Source of the DNA: Alphaproteobacteria bacterium
GTDB taxonomy: Bacteria > Pseudomonadota > Alphaproteobacteria > Micropepsales > Micropepsaceae
Direction: 5' to 3'
Length of the DNA stretch: 19,565 nucleotides
NCBI GenBank assembly: GCA_017307315.1
Contig: JAFKFF010000094.1
Span: 1-19,565 of the forward strand
The notes under the pieces were generated by a model. That model worked only from the letters and a program-made list of their open reading frames with translations. It was not told the origin of the DNA and ran no database searches. The position numbers were made by a program, and so were the translations under genes. The first letter of the stretch is position 1, and every line of letters begins with the position of its first letter. Shown here one piece after another: positions 6,695 to 15,473 of this stretch.

Positions 6695-8190
6695 GATTCG
6701 TAGTGCTCGCGCACCAACTGGTCGAGAAGCTTGACGCCCCAGCCCGTGCCCCAGCTCGGAATCATCGGCTTCTGCTCGCCGTCCTGCCAGGCCACGCCCG
6801 CGATATCCAGATGCGCCCAGTCCGTGCCGTCTTCTATGAATCGCTTGAGGAACTGCGCCGCGGTGATCGAACCGGAATTGGCGCCGCCGATATTCTTCAC
6901 GTCCGCGATCTTGGAGCGGATCATCTTGTCGTAGGCCGGATCCAGCGGCAGCTGCCAGACGCGCTCGCCGGTGCGGCGGCCGGCGTCCCGAAGCCGGCTG
7001 GCCAGCCGGTCATTGTTGGAAAAGACCCCGGCATGCTCGAAGCCCAGCGCTTGGACGATGGCTCCCGTCAAGGTGGCAAGGTCGATGACGAATTCGGGCT
7101 TGAAGCGGCGCTGGGTATAGGTCAGCGCATCCGCCAGGACCAGGCGGCCTTCGGCGTCGGTGTTCAGCACTTCGATGGTCTGGCCCGACAGGGAGGTGAG
7201 AACGTCGTCCGGCCGGATCGCGCCGCCATCGGGCATGTTCTCGACCAGCCCGATCACGCCCACGGCATTGACTTTCGCCTTGCGCGTCGCCAGCGCCATC
7301 ATGGTGCCGGTGACGGCGGCCGCGCCGCCCATGTCGCCCTTCATGCCCATCATGGCGGCGCTGGGCTTGAGCGAGAGGCCGCCCGTGTCGAAACACACGC
7401 CTTTGCCCACGAAAGCGACCGGCGCCCCTTTCTTGCGCGCACCGTTCCACTGCATGACCACAAGCTGGCTTTCCCGTTCGCTGCCCTGCCCCACGCCCAA
7501 CAGCGCGCCGAAACCCTGCTTCTTCATTTCCGCTTCGCCGAGGACCTCGACCTTCAGGCCCAGCTTCGACAGCGCCTTGACGCGACGCGCGAATTCCGTC
7601 GGGTAAAGAACGTTCGGCGGCTCGTTCACCAGATCGCGCGCGAACAGCACTCCGTCCGCCACCGCGCTCAAGCCCGCCCAAGCTTTGCGCGCCGCCGCCG
7701 CGTCCGCGGTCGCCACGGTGAGCGTCTGCAGGTGCCGCTTATATTCATCCAGGTTGCGGGTGCGGTACTTGTCGAAACTGTAACCGCGCAGGCGCGCTCC
7801 GAAGGCGAGGTGTGCCGCCGCCTCGCCGCCACGGACCTTGGCGCCCTTGGGAACCTCGACTTCGAAAGTGGCGGCGGGTTCGCCCAGGCTTTCCAGCCGG
7901 GCCACGATCTTGGCGGCGATAACTTCCAATTCCTTGGCATCGAGCGCGGCCCGCTTGCCCAATCCAACCAGGACCAGCCGCGAGACGCCCGACGCTTCCG
8001 GCGCCACCACATCCATCAATTCCCCTGCCTTCCCAGTGAAGCGGGAGAATTGCAGCGCCCGGGTCAGGGCGCCCCCGCTCGCCTTGTCGGCCTTGACCGC
8101 GGCGGGGGTCAGCGCCTTGCCTTCCGAAGCCGCCACCACCCATGCGCCCGCGCGAACCTTGGAAGACGGCGCGGCAAAGGAAATTTCCAT
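6691..8190 (-). CDS. pepA: Leucyl aminopeptidase (M17 family)
   Basis: The 499-residue cytosolic enzyme removes N-terminal residues from peptides with two metal ions. All expected ligands and catalytic residues are present, each seven positions before the E. coli PepA equivalent: Lys263, Asp268, Lys275, Asp286, Asp345, Glu347 and Arg349. The last three lie in the family signature NTDAEGRL (343-350). The less conserved N-terminal domain covers about 1-160. The ATG at 8190 has GGAG six bases upstream. E. coli PepA also binds DNA in site-specific recombination; nothing here tests that. It is divergent from lptF with 109 bp between them and is the first gene of the pepA-holC-TPR operon. Confidence 0.97.
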   Translation of the reverse strand: MEISFAAPSSKVRAGAWVVAASEGKALTPAAVKADKASGGALTRALQFSRFTGKAGELMDVVAPEASGVSRLVLVGLGKRAALDAKELEVIAAKIVARLESLGEPAATFEVEVPKGAKVRGGEAAAHLAFGARLRGYSFDKYRTRNLDEYKRHLQTLTVATADAAAARKAWAGLSAVADGVLFARDLVNEPPNVLYPTEFARRVKALSKLGLKVEVLGEAEMKKQGFGALLGVGQGSERESQLVVMQWNGARKKGAPVAFVGKGVCFDTGGLSLKPSAAMMGMKGDMGGAAAVTGTMMALATRKAKVNAVGVIGLVENMPDGGAIRPDDVLTSLSGQTIEVLNTDAEGRLVLADALTYTQRRFKPEFVIDLATLTGAIVQALGFEHAGVFSNNDRLASRLRDAGRRTGERVWQLPLDPAYDKMIRSKIADVKNIGGANSGSITAAQFLKRFIEDGTDWAHLDIAGVAWQDGEQKPMIPSWGTGWGVKLLDQLVREHYES

Positions 8191-8299
8191 GAATTTCTCC
8201 GGATTTGCGGGTTGGCGAAGGGCCGAAAAGCAATGCTAGTTTAGGTCGAATCGTGAGAGTGGCGAAAGTCCGCGATAGCGCGCCTGCTCCCGGAGCGAC

Positions 8300-9487
8300 A
8301 TGACAGAAGATCAGCATAGCGGTCCGCGGCGCGAACAGCCAAGCCGCGGCCCCAAGAAACTGCCGAAACTGTCCTGGTACGTGCTGGGACAGATTCTGGG
8401 GCCGGTGGCGATTCTGACCCTGCTCCTGACCGGCGTTATTCTGATGACCCAGTCGCTCCGGCTTCTGGATCTGGTGATCAATCGCGGCCAGTCGGCGCCG
8501 ACCTTCATCTACCTCACCGTGCTGGTTCTGCCGGGCCTTTTGGTGATCATCCTGCCCATCGCGTTTTTCTTCGGCGCGCTGTTCACCCTGTCGCGGCTCA
8601 ACAGCGACAGCGAATTGGTGGTGATGGCGTCGGCGGGATTCAGCCAGCGGCAGCTGGCCGTACCGGTCTTCCTCGCCGCGGGGCTGGTGATGGCGCTCAC
8701 CTGGGCCTGCGCGCTCTGGCTGATGCCGGCCGGACAGCAGGCCTTGAACGCCAAGGTTCTCGACATCCGCGCCGATATCGGCGCCGCGCTCCTGAACGAA
8801 GGCGAATTCAATCCGCCCGCTCCGGGCCTCACCGTCTTCATCCGCCAGCTGGGGAACGACGGCCAGATCCGCGGCATCCTGGTGCACGACAGCCGCGACG
8901 TGCGCCGGCCGATCACCTACCTCGCCGAACGCGGCGTGCTGGCGCAGACCCCGCAAGGCGCGCGCCTGATCATGTTCGACGGCACCGTCGAGCAGAGCGC
9001 GCAAGGCGGAAAGGAATTGTCCGTCCTGAAATTCAAGAGCGATGTGATCAACCTGGATCAGTTCGCCGGCCCGATGCGGACCGGCCAGCGCCAGACCAGC
9101 GAGCGCTATCTGGGCGAACTGCTCAATCCCGACACCTCCCTGCCGCAGAAGATTCGCGGCACTTACCTTGCGGAAGCGAACAACCGGCTGTCGCAGCCGC
9201 TCTATTGCCTGGCTTTCGCCATGATCGCGCTGGCCGCCATCACGCGCGGACGCCGCCAGCGGGGCGCTCTCGCCATGCGGCTTACCGGCGCCTCGCTCGC
9301 CGCCGCGGCGCTTCGGATCGCCGGCTATGGCGTCGCCGGACCGGCCTCCGGCCATCCGGAATTGAATGCCCTCTTCTATCTGATACCGCTTCTGGGGATG
9401 GCCGGGGCGCTTCTGGTTTTGATGGGCTATAGCCCTCGCGCCATTCTGGCCCGCCGCCGGGCAGCCACGCAGGGGCTCGCGGCATGA
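8300..9487 (+). CDS. lptF: LPS export ABC transporter permease LptF
   Basis: The 395-residue inner-membrane protein belongs to the YjgP/YjgQ family. With LptG and the ATPase LptB it extracts LPS from the inner membrane and passes it to LptC and LptA. Membrane segments are predicted at about 30-51, 68-93 and 113-137, followed by a periplasmic beta-jellyroll (about 138-290) and three more membrane segments near the end (about 305-378). The first 25 residues form a hydrophilic, basic extension before the first membrane segment. The ATG at 8300 has GGAG four bases upstream. The stop overlaps the lptG start as ATGA. It is called LptF rather than LptG because it comes first in the pair, as is usual; sequence alone separates them poorly. 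Confidence 0.93.
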   Translation: MTEDQHSGPRREQPSRGPKKLPKLSWYVLGQILGPVAILTLLLTGVILMTQSLRLLDLVINRGQSAPTFIYLTVLVLPGLLVIILPIAFFFGALFTLSRLNSDSELVVMASAGFSQRQLAVPVFLAAGLVMALTWACALWLMPAGQQALNAKVLDIRADIGAALLNEGEFNPPAPGLTVFIRQLGNDGQIRGILVHDSRDVRRPITYLAERGVLAQTPQGARLIMFDGTVEQSAQGGKELSVLKFKSDVINLDQFAGPMRTGQRQTSERYLGELLNPDTSLPQKIRGTYLAEANNRLSQPLYCLAFAMIALAAITRGRRQRGALAMRLTGASLAAAALRIAGYGVAGPASGHPELNALFYLIPLLGMAGALLVLMGYSPRAILARRRAATQGLAA

Positions 9488-10575
9488 GCTGGTCCTGGAC
9501 CCTTTACCGCTATCTGGCGGCCCAGTTCCTGCTCGGCGTGGCCATCGTCTATGGCGCCCTTCTGGTGCTCGCCTTCTCCATCGACATCGTCAATCTCTTG
9601 AACCGCACCGCCGGCCACGATGTATCGACCGGGGTGGTGATCGGCATGGCGGTGCTGCAGCTGCCGGACCTCGGCCAGAAGATGCTGCCCTTCGCGATCC
9701 TTGGCGGCAGCGTCTTCACCTTCGCGCGGCTGTCGCGCAGCCAGGAACTGGTGGCGACGCGGGCCGCCGGCTTCTCGGCCTGGGACTTCCTGTTGCCGCC
9801 GCTGGCTGTGGCGGTCGCGATCGGGGTTTTCGCCGTCACCATCTTCACGCCCATATCCGCCCGCATGTTCACCCAGTTCGCGGGCCTGGAAGCGCGCTAT
9901 GTCAAAGGCCAGGCCTCCCAATTGTCGGTATCGCAGAACGGATTGTGGCTGCGCCAGGGCGATGAGACCAAACAGTCGGTGATCCATGCCCTGCGTGTCG
10001 CCAACCAGGGCCAGAACCTTGAGGACGTGATCGTCTTCCTGTATGGCGCGAACGATCATTTCACCGGCCGCATCGACGCCAGGTCAGGCCAGCTTCGGGA
10101 ACGCGCCTGGCTTCTGCGCGACGCCTGGGTGTCAGACACGAACGGCAGGCCTGTGCATCACGACACCTTCACCCTGGAAACGACCCTGACGCCGGAACAG
10201 ATTCAGGAAAGCTTCGCCTCTCCCGACACGCTGTCCTTCTGGGACCTGCCGGGCTTCATTCGTGCCGCGCAGGCGGCAGGCTTCTCGGCGACCCGCTATC
10301 AGCTTTATCTCTATACCCTCTATGCGCTGCCGGCGCTGTTCGCCGCGATGGTCTTGATGGCGGCCAGCTTTTCCTTGCGCATTTCGCGAGAAGGCGGTGT
10401 CGCCAAGGCGATCCTGCTGGGCGCGGCCTGCGGCTTCGCGGTTTATTTCTTTTCCGACCTCACCCGCGTTCTGGGCCAATCGGGCACCGTGCCCTTGCTG
10501 CTGGCGGCGACCGCACCCGCCATCGCCGCGATCCTGATCGGCATGACCCTTCTGTTCAATCAGGAGGACGGATGA
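9484..10575 (+). CDS. lptG: LPS export ABC transporter permease LptG
   Basis: The 363-residue partner of LptF has the same layout: membrane segments at about 10-34, 58-80 and 100-124, a periplasmic jellyroll domain (about 125-270), then segments at about 276-298, 306-328 and 333-357. The stretch after the second segment (FARLSRSQELVATRAAGFSAWDF) is the typical cytoplasmic coupling-helix region that contacts LptB. Its ATG overlaps the lptF stop and its own stop overlaps the lptD start, both as ATGA, so lptF, lptG and lptD are probably made at linked rates. Length is normal. Confidence 0.94.
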   Translation: MSWSWTLYRYLAAQFLLGVAIVYGALLVLAFSIDIVNLLNRTAGHDVSTGVVIGMAVLQLPDLGQKMLPFAILGGSVFTFARLSRSQELVATRAAGFSAWDFLLPPLAVAVAIGVFAVTIFTPISARMFTQFAGLEARYVKGQASQLSVSQNGLWLRQGDETKQSVIHALRVANQGQNLEDVIVFLYGANDHFTGRIDARSGQLRERAWLLRDAWVSDTNGRPVHHDTFTLETTLTPEQIQESFASPDTLSFWDLPGFIRAAQAAGFSATRYQLYLYTLYALPALFAAMVLMAASFSLRISREGGVAKAILLGAACGFAVYFFSDLTRVLGQSGTVPLLLAATAPAIAAILIGMTLLFNQEDG

Positions 10576-12827
10576 GCCCGCGCCGCTCGGCGCTGCTCCG
10601 GTTTCTTCTGCTGGGCGCCGCGCTTTCCCCCTGGCTGGCGCAAGCCGCGGCGGAGGCCGCCACCGCGCCGCCCAAACCCGCGCGTCCCGCCGCCGACAAC
10701 CAGATTCTGCTGCAGGCCGATGAAATCGTTTACGACGGCGACACCCAAACCGTTTCGGCGGTCGGTCATGTCGAGATCGTCGATCAGGGCCGCATCCTGA
10801 ACGCGGACAAAGTCACCTACAATCAGAAGACCGACAAGGTGACGGCGGATGGCAATGTCAGCGTCACCGACACCAGCGGCAATGTCGCCTTCTCCGATCA
10901 TGTCGTGCTCACCGATCATATGCGCGACGGCGCGCTTTCGGGGTTCGGCGCCCTGATCGGCAAGAATGGCCGCCTGGCCGCCGCCAGCGCCCAGCGCATC
11001 GGCGGCACCATGGTGATCGCCAACAGGACCGTCTACAGCCCCTGCAAGATCTGCAATGAACCCGGAAACCGCACGCCGCTCTGGCAGGTGAAGGCGGAAA
11101 AGGTCGTCTACGACCAGGTCAAGCACCGCATCCACTTCTCCAACGCCACGCTCGAGCTTTTCGGCGTGCCGGTGCTTTACACGCCCTTCCTCACCGAGCC
11201 CGATCCGACGGTGAAATATGCCAGCGGCCTTCTGGCGCCGGACGTGGGCAATTCCACCAAGATCGGCTATTTCGCGCGCATTCCCTATTATATCGCGCTT
11301 TCGCCCACCAACGATCTGACTTTGGCGCCGCAATTCTCCACCCGCGGCGGCGAATTGATGCAGAGCGAGTACCGGGCGCGCTGGAACAATAGCGGCATGT
11401 GGCTGCAAGGCTCCGTCGCCTACAATCCCAACGGCGGGCTTGGCGGCAACGATGGCGCCCAGGTCTATGACCACCTCTTCGGCTCCGGCCGCTTCGCCCT
11501 CGACAATGGCTGGGCCAACAATGACGGCTGGCGGGTGGGCTTCGACACCCAGCTCACCAACAACAGCGCCTATATGCGCTTCTACGACATCTCCTACCTC
11601 GATCGGCTGGTGAACGATCTTTTCATCGAGAATGTCACGGGCCGCAGCCGCTTCTCGCTTTCCAGCTATTATTTCCAGGGCCTCAGGGCCGCCGACGCGC
11701 AAAGCCTGATCCCTTATGTGTTGCCGCGGCTGGATTACACCTTCATCCCCACCAGCAAGGTCGCGGGCGGCCGCTTCCGGCTGGATGTCAGCGGCGTTTC
11801 GCTGGCGCGCAGCAGCGGACCGGACAGCCAGCGCTTCACCACCGAACTCAACTGGCGGCTGCCGATGGTGATGGGCGGGGGCCAGCTCTGGACCCTGATC
11901 GCGGACGCGCGCGGCGACGTCTATCACATCGACAACAACGACCCGGTGAACTATCCGAACGTGCCGGACAAGAGCCGCTATGTCGCGCGCGGCGTTCCTT
12001 ATGTGGCGCTGGACTGGCGCTGGCCCTTCGTCGCCAACACGCGCGGCGGCACGTCTTACATCCTCGAGCCGATCGCGCAGATGATCGCCCAGCCTTATGG
12101 CGGAAACCCCAGCGGTCTGCCCATCGAGGATGCCGACGCCTTCGAGTTCGACGACAACAACCTTTTCAGCATCAACCAGATGCCCGGTTACGATCTGGTG
12201 GAGAGCGGCCCGCGCGCCAATGTCGGCTTCATGGCCAGCGCCATCTTCAGGGGCGGCGAGGTCCAGGGCCTGATCGGGCAGACCTATCGCCTCAAGCCCG
12301 ACCCCGTCTTCGCCAGCTTCACCGGCGAGAACGGAACCGCCTCGGACGTGATCGGCCGGGTCTCGATCAAGTTCCCCCATTTCAACGTCACCGACCGGCT
12401 GGATTTGGACCGCGGCAACGGCACGCTCCGGCGTCACGAAATCTATGTGACGGGAACCTATGGCCGCTCGTCGGTGCAAGTCGCCTATGTCCATCTTCCG
12501 GCCGAGGCGCTCAATCTCGGCCTGCCCACCCGCGAGCAGATCAACGCCCAGGCCGACATCAATTTCTATGAAAACTGGCAGGCCTTCGCGGCGGTGGAGC
12601 GCGACCTTTTGGCCGGGCAGATGCTCGATACCGAATATGGCCTGGGTTACGAGGACGAGTGCCTGGCGATCTCGGTGGCCTATCGGCGCAAATACACCTT
12701 CGACGCCATCCAGGGCGTCCCCCCCTCGACCTCGGTGATTCTGCGCTTTTCGCTCAAAACCGGCGACCAGCCGGTCCAGCCTTTCAGCCTGTTCCCGCAG
12801 AATGTCTTCGCCACCAGCCACCCGTGA
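10572..12827 (+). CDS. lptD: LPS-assembly outer-membrane protein LptD
   Basis: The 751-residue protein inserts LPS into the outer leaflet of the outer membrane together with LptE. A signal peptide (about 1-26, ending near AQA) is followed by an OstA/LptA-like jellyroll (about 42-150, with DEIVYDGDTQTVSAVGHVEI) and a large C-terminal beta-barrel. The region around 158-205, including LELFGVPVLYTPFL and the following Pro-rich DPTVKYASG, is typical at the jellyroll-barrel junction. Cysteines are few: Cys158 and Cys161 (CKIC) and Cys697. E. coli has an adjacent Cys pair near the C terminus; here there is one, so a single disulfide between the domains is the likely arrangement. The ATG overlaps the lptG stop. 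Confidence 0.95.
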   Translation: MSPRRSALLRFLLLGAALSPWLAQAAAEAATAPPKPARPAADNQILLQADEIVYDGDTQTVSAVGHVEIVDQGRILNADKVTYNQKTDKVTADGNVSVTDTSGNVAFSDHVVLTDHMRDGALSGFGALIGKNGRLAAASAQRIGGTMVIANRTVYSPCKICNEPGNRTPLWQVKAEKVVYDQVKHRIHFSNATLELFGVPVLYTPFLTEPDPTVKYASGLLAPDVGNSTKIGYFARIPYYIALSPTNDLTLAPQFSTRGGELMQSEYRARWNNSGMWLQGSVAYNPNGGLGGNDGAQVYDHLFGSGRFALDNGWANNDGWRVGFDTQLTNNSAYMRFYDISYLDRLVNDLFIENVTGRSRFSLSSYYFQGLRAADAQSLIPYVLPRLDYTFIPTSKVAGGRFRLDVSGVSLARSSGPDSQRFTTELNWRLPMVMGGGQLWTLIADARGDVYHIDNNDPVNYPNVPDKSRYVARGVPYVALDWRWPFVANTRGGTSYILEPIAQMIAQPYGGNPSGLPIEDADAFEFDDNNLFSINQMPGYDLVESGPRANVGFMASAIFRGGEVQGLIGQTYRLKPDPVFASFTGENGTASDVIGRVSIKFPHFNVTDRLDLDRGNGTLRRHEIYVTGTYGRSSVQVAYVHLPAEALNLGLPTREQINAQADINFYENWQAFAAVERDLLAGQMLDTEYGLGYEDECLAISVAYRRKYTFDAIQGVPPSTSVILRFSLKTGDQPVQPFSLFPQNVFATSHP

Positions 12828-12837
12828 GCCCGGCAAC

Positions 12838-12865
12838 TTGATCGGCCGGGGAAATTCTTTATTCT
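12838..12865 (+). promoter_or_regulatory. Candidate promoter for surA
   Basis: TTGATC (12838-12843) and TATTCT (12860-12865) are 16 bases apart, each matching four of six consensus positions. This is in the 125-bp gap between lptD and surA, in a locally AT-rich patch. It would give a leader of about 80 bases. Read-through from lptD is equally possible. Confidence 0.3.
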
Positions 12866-12952
12866 GGTACGTGGGTTAGGGGCAACCGGCACCAGCGGGA
12901 GCATTTGGCCGACCCTTGCGATCGGACCAGCGGCGAAGACCAGACCTTGACC

Positions 12953-14497
12953 ATGCGTATCGTCTCATCTGCGCTGTTCGGCATTGCCGCTCTTTTGAGC
13001 GCGGGAACCGCCGCCTATCCGCAGCAGCAGAATCTGGCCGCGGTCGATCCGCCAACGGCCGACGCGCCGCCATCCGCCGATGCGGCCCCCTCTCCTGCCG
13101 CCTCGCCGGTTGCGGCTCCGCCCACTCCGGCGCCGGCTGCAACCCCGCCCGTCCCGGCGCCGGTCGCGGCAAAGCCCGCTCCGGCCAAGCCGGCCCAGAA
13201 AAGCGCCGCGCTCGAGCCGCCGAAACAGAAAGTCTATCGGCCCGCGCTGATCCCGGACACGCCGGAAAATGGCGAGAGCGACGGCATCGCCGCCACCGTG
13301 AACGATATTTCGGTTTCGGAGTTCGAGGTTCGCCAGCGCATGGCCTTGTTCCTGGCCACCGCCGGCATCCAGCCCACCGACGAGGAAAAAAAGCGCATCC
13401 GCGGACAGATCCTGGAACAGCTGGAAAACGAGAAGCTGGAACTCCAGGAAGCGATCAAGAAGCACATCACGGTGTCGCCGGCGGAGATCGACAACCAGAT
13501 CAACCGCATGATCGCCGACAATCACCTGACCATGGCGCAATTGAGCGAAGTCCTGAACAATGCGGGCTCGAGCCTGGAGGCGCTGCGCACCCAGCTCACC
13601 GCCCAGATCGCCTGGGAAAAAACCGTGTCGGCCCAATATCAGGACCGCATCAACATCACGCCCGAGGATGTCGATGCGGAACTGGCCCGCTATGCCGAAG
13701 GCGCCGACAAGCCCCACTATCTGGTCAGCGAGATCTTTTTCCCGGTCGACAATCCCGACAAGGACGCCGAAGCGCAGAAGACGGCGCGGAGCGTGGAAGA
13801 GCAGCTGAAATCGGGCGGCAATTTCGCGCAGGTGGCACGCCAGTTCAGCCAATCGCCGTCCGCCGCATCGGGCGGCGACATCGGCTGGGTCCATGAGGGC
13901 CAGCTGGCGACGGAACTGAACGCCGCCCTGACCAAGATGACGGTCAACAGCGTGTCGCCTCCGATCCGTTCCATCGGCGGCTATTACATCCTGGCCTTGC
14001 GCGGACGCCAGGAACCGCTGGGCACCAAGATTGACACCCAGGCCGAGCCGCCGGTCACGGCCGACAGCACCCTGCCGCTCTCCCGCCTGCTGCTGCCGCT
14101 GGGCTCGGCGCCCAGCAAGGAAGTGATCGAGTCCGCGATGAAGATCGCCACCAATCTGCGCGCCAGCTATGGCGGCTGCGAGATGCTGCAGAAAGTGCAA
14201 ACCCAGCTTTCCGGCTCGGTGTACATGAATCTGGGCGACATGAAGGTCGGCGACCTCAGTCCGGATATCCAGAAGGCGCTCGCCGCCACCAAATCCGGCG
14301 AAGCGGCGGTGCCGTTCCTGTCCGACGCGGGCGTGGAACTGATCGGGCGCTGCGACAAGAAGATCGTGGTCCAGACCGCCTACAAGATGCCGACCCGCCA
14401 GGACGTGGAAAACCAGCTCTTCCAGCAGCAGATTTCCGCCATGGCGCGGCGCTACATGCGCGACTTGAGGCGCGGCGTCGAGATCGAAGTCCGGTGA
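12953..14497 (+). CDS. surA: Periplasmic peptidyl-prolyl isomerase / chaperone, SurA-like
   Basis: The 514-residue product has a signal peptide (about 1-21), a Pro/Ala-rich linker (about 28-90), a SurA N-terminal chaperone region (about 108-245, with MALFLATAGI and QILEQLENEKLELQEA) and one clear parvulin domain (about 255-353, HYLVSEIFFPV to YYILALRGRQ). The part after 375 sits where E. coli SurA has its second parvulin domain but lacks the usual motifs and looks degenerate. The family helps outer-membrane proteins reach and fold in the outer membrane. The ATG at 12953 is chosen because a signal peptide begins there; an in-frame TTG at 12905 would put 16 polar residues in front. lptD-surA-pdxA-rsmA is a widespread gene order. 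Tandem stops TGA TAA end the gene. Confidence 0.88.
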   Translation: MRIVSSALFGIAALLSAGTAAYPQQQNLAAVDPPTADAPPSADAAPSPAASPVAAPPTPAPAATPPVPAPVAAKPAPAKPAQKSAALEPPKQKVYRPALIPDTPENGESDGIAATVNDISVSEFEVRQRMALFLATAGIQPTDEEKKRIRGQILEQLENEKLELQEAIKKHITVSPAEIDNQINRMIADNHLTMAQLSEVLNNAGSSLEALRTQLTAQIAWEKTVSAQYQDRINITPEDVDAELARYAEGADKPHYLVSEIFFPVDNPDKDAEAQKTARSVEEQLKSGGNFAQVARQFSQSPSAASGGDIGWVHEGQLATELNAALTKMTVNSVSPPIRSIGGYYILALRGRQEPLGTKIDTQAEPPVTADSTLPLSRLLLPLGSAPSKEVIESAMKIATNLRASYGGCEMLQKVQTQLSGSVYMNLGDMKVGDLSPDIQKALAATKSGEAAVPFLSDAGVELIGRCDKKIVVQTAYKMPTRQDVENQLFQQQISAMARRYMRDLRRGVEIEVR

Positions 14498-14531
14498 TAA
14501 GGCCCGCGCCGGCCTTGCCGAGAGCGGCGCC

Positions 14532-15473
14532 ATGACGGCCCGCAGCGCACCCGTTCTCATTACCATGGGCGAGCCCTCCGGCGTGGGGCCCGAGATCGCG
14601 CGTGCCGCCTTCGACCGGCTGGGCGGGCGGATCGGGCAACATCCCTTGAAACTGGTGGGCGATGCCGGGGTCTTTGCCGACCATGCCGGCGCGCTGATTC
14701 CGACCAAGGCAAAGGTCCGCGTTACCCCGGGCAAGCCGGATGCCGCCAACGCCGCGGCGGTGATCGAAGCCATCGAGATTGCCGCCCGCGCCTGTCTTGG
14801 CGGCGACGCCGCCGCCATGGTCACCGCCCCGATCCACAAGGCGATCCTGATCGAAGCGGGTTTCCCCTTTCCCGGCCATACCGAGTTCCTGGAACATCTG
14901 ACCAAGGCTCCGCGCGCGGTGATGATGCTGGCGAGCGAAAAGCTGCGGGTGGTGCCGCTAACCATCCACACGCCGCTGGCCAAAGTACCGGCCGCAATCA
15001 GCGCGCAAGGCATAGGCGAGACCGCCGAGATCATCCTCCAATCCCTGACCCGGGACTTCGGCATCGCCGAACCGCGGCTGGCGGTGGCGGGGCTCAATCC
15101 CCATGCCGGCGAGGAAGGCGTGCTGGGCGGCGAAGAGTTGGCGGTCATCGCGCCTGCCGTGAAGGCGCTCGCCGCCGAGGGTCATCGCGTGATGGGCCCG
15201 CTTTCCGCCGACACGCTGTTTCACGAGGAAGCGCGCAAGACCTATGATGCGGCGCTCACCATGTATCACGACCAGGGCCTGATCCCGATCAAGACCCTGT
15301 CCTTCTGGGACGGGGTGAACGTCACGCTCGGCCTTCCCATCGTGCGCACCTCGCCCGATCACGGTACCGCGCTCGACATCGCGGGCACCGGCAAGGCCGA
15401 CATCCGCAGCATGATCGCGGCCATCCGCATGGCGGCGGACATGGCCGATGCCCGCAGCCAGGCCGATGCCTGA
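14532..15473 (+). CDS. pdxA: 4-hydroxythreonine-4-phosphate dehydrogenase
   Basis: The 313-residue enzyme oxidises 4-phosphohydroxy-L-threonine with NAD in the DXP-dependent route to pyridoxal phosphate. Visible motifs are GEPSGVGPE (13-21), MVTAPIHKA (96-104), PGHTEFL (114-120), GLNPHAGE (187-194) and YHDQGLIP (245-252). The three metal-binding histidines, His146, His191 and His246, keep the E. coli spacing with a constant shift of 20. The start ATG lies 34 bp after surA, with a GA-rich stretch before it. The end overlaps rsmA by 8 bp. The place between surA and rsmA is the usual one. Confidence 0.96.
   Translation: MTARSAPVLITMGEPSGVGPEIARAAFDRLGGRIGQHPLKLVGDAGVFADHAGALIPTKAKVRVTPGKPDAANAAAVIEAIEIAARACLGGDAAAMVTAPIHKAILIEAGFPFPGHTEFLEHLTKAPRAVMMLASEKLRVVPLTIHTPLAKVPAAISAQGIGETAEIILQSLTRDFGIAEPRLAVAGLNPHAGEEGVLGGEELAVIAPAVKALAAEGHRVMGPLSADTLFHEEARKTYDAALTMYHDQGLIPIKTLSFWDGVNVTLGLPIVRTSPDHGTALDIAGTGKADIRSMIAAIRMAADMADARSQADA

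Noticed and set aside
8248..8252. GAATC (GANTC, the CcrM methylation site) between pepA and lptF, with others at 16709 and 18868
   Set aside because: GANTC also occurs inside genes here, and the number between genes is near what base composition predicts, so no cell-cycle control is claimed.
8191..8299. Promoter search for the divergent pepA and lptF genes
   Set aside because: Only weak partial matches (for example TTGGCG with an 18-base spacer to CTAGTT) were found; none was good enough to annotate.
10560..12836. A 758-codon open frame on the minus strand opposite lptD
   Set aside because: It mirrors the lptD codons, is rich in Gly, Ala, Arg and His without any domain pattern, and the plus-strand frame is clearly LptD. 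Long antisense frames are expected at this GC content.
12829..12850. Inverted repeat CCCGGC / GCCGGG just after lptD
   Set aside because: Six base pairs with a ten-base loop and no T-tract are common by chance in GC-rich DNA.
14498..14520. AAGGCC / GGCCTT repeat between surA and pdxA
   Set aside because: Six base pairs and no T-tract follow; with pdxA starting a few bases later it is not a convincing terminator.
12965..15148. A 727-codon minus-strand open frame across surA and pdxA
   Set aside because: It crosses two well-supported genes on the other strand, and its Gly/Arg-rich part is only the complement of the SurA Pro/Ala linker.
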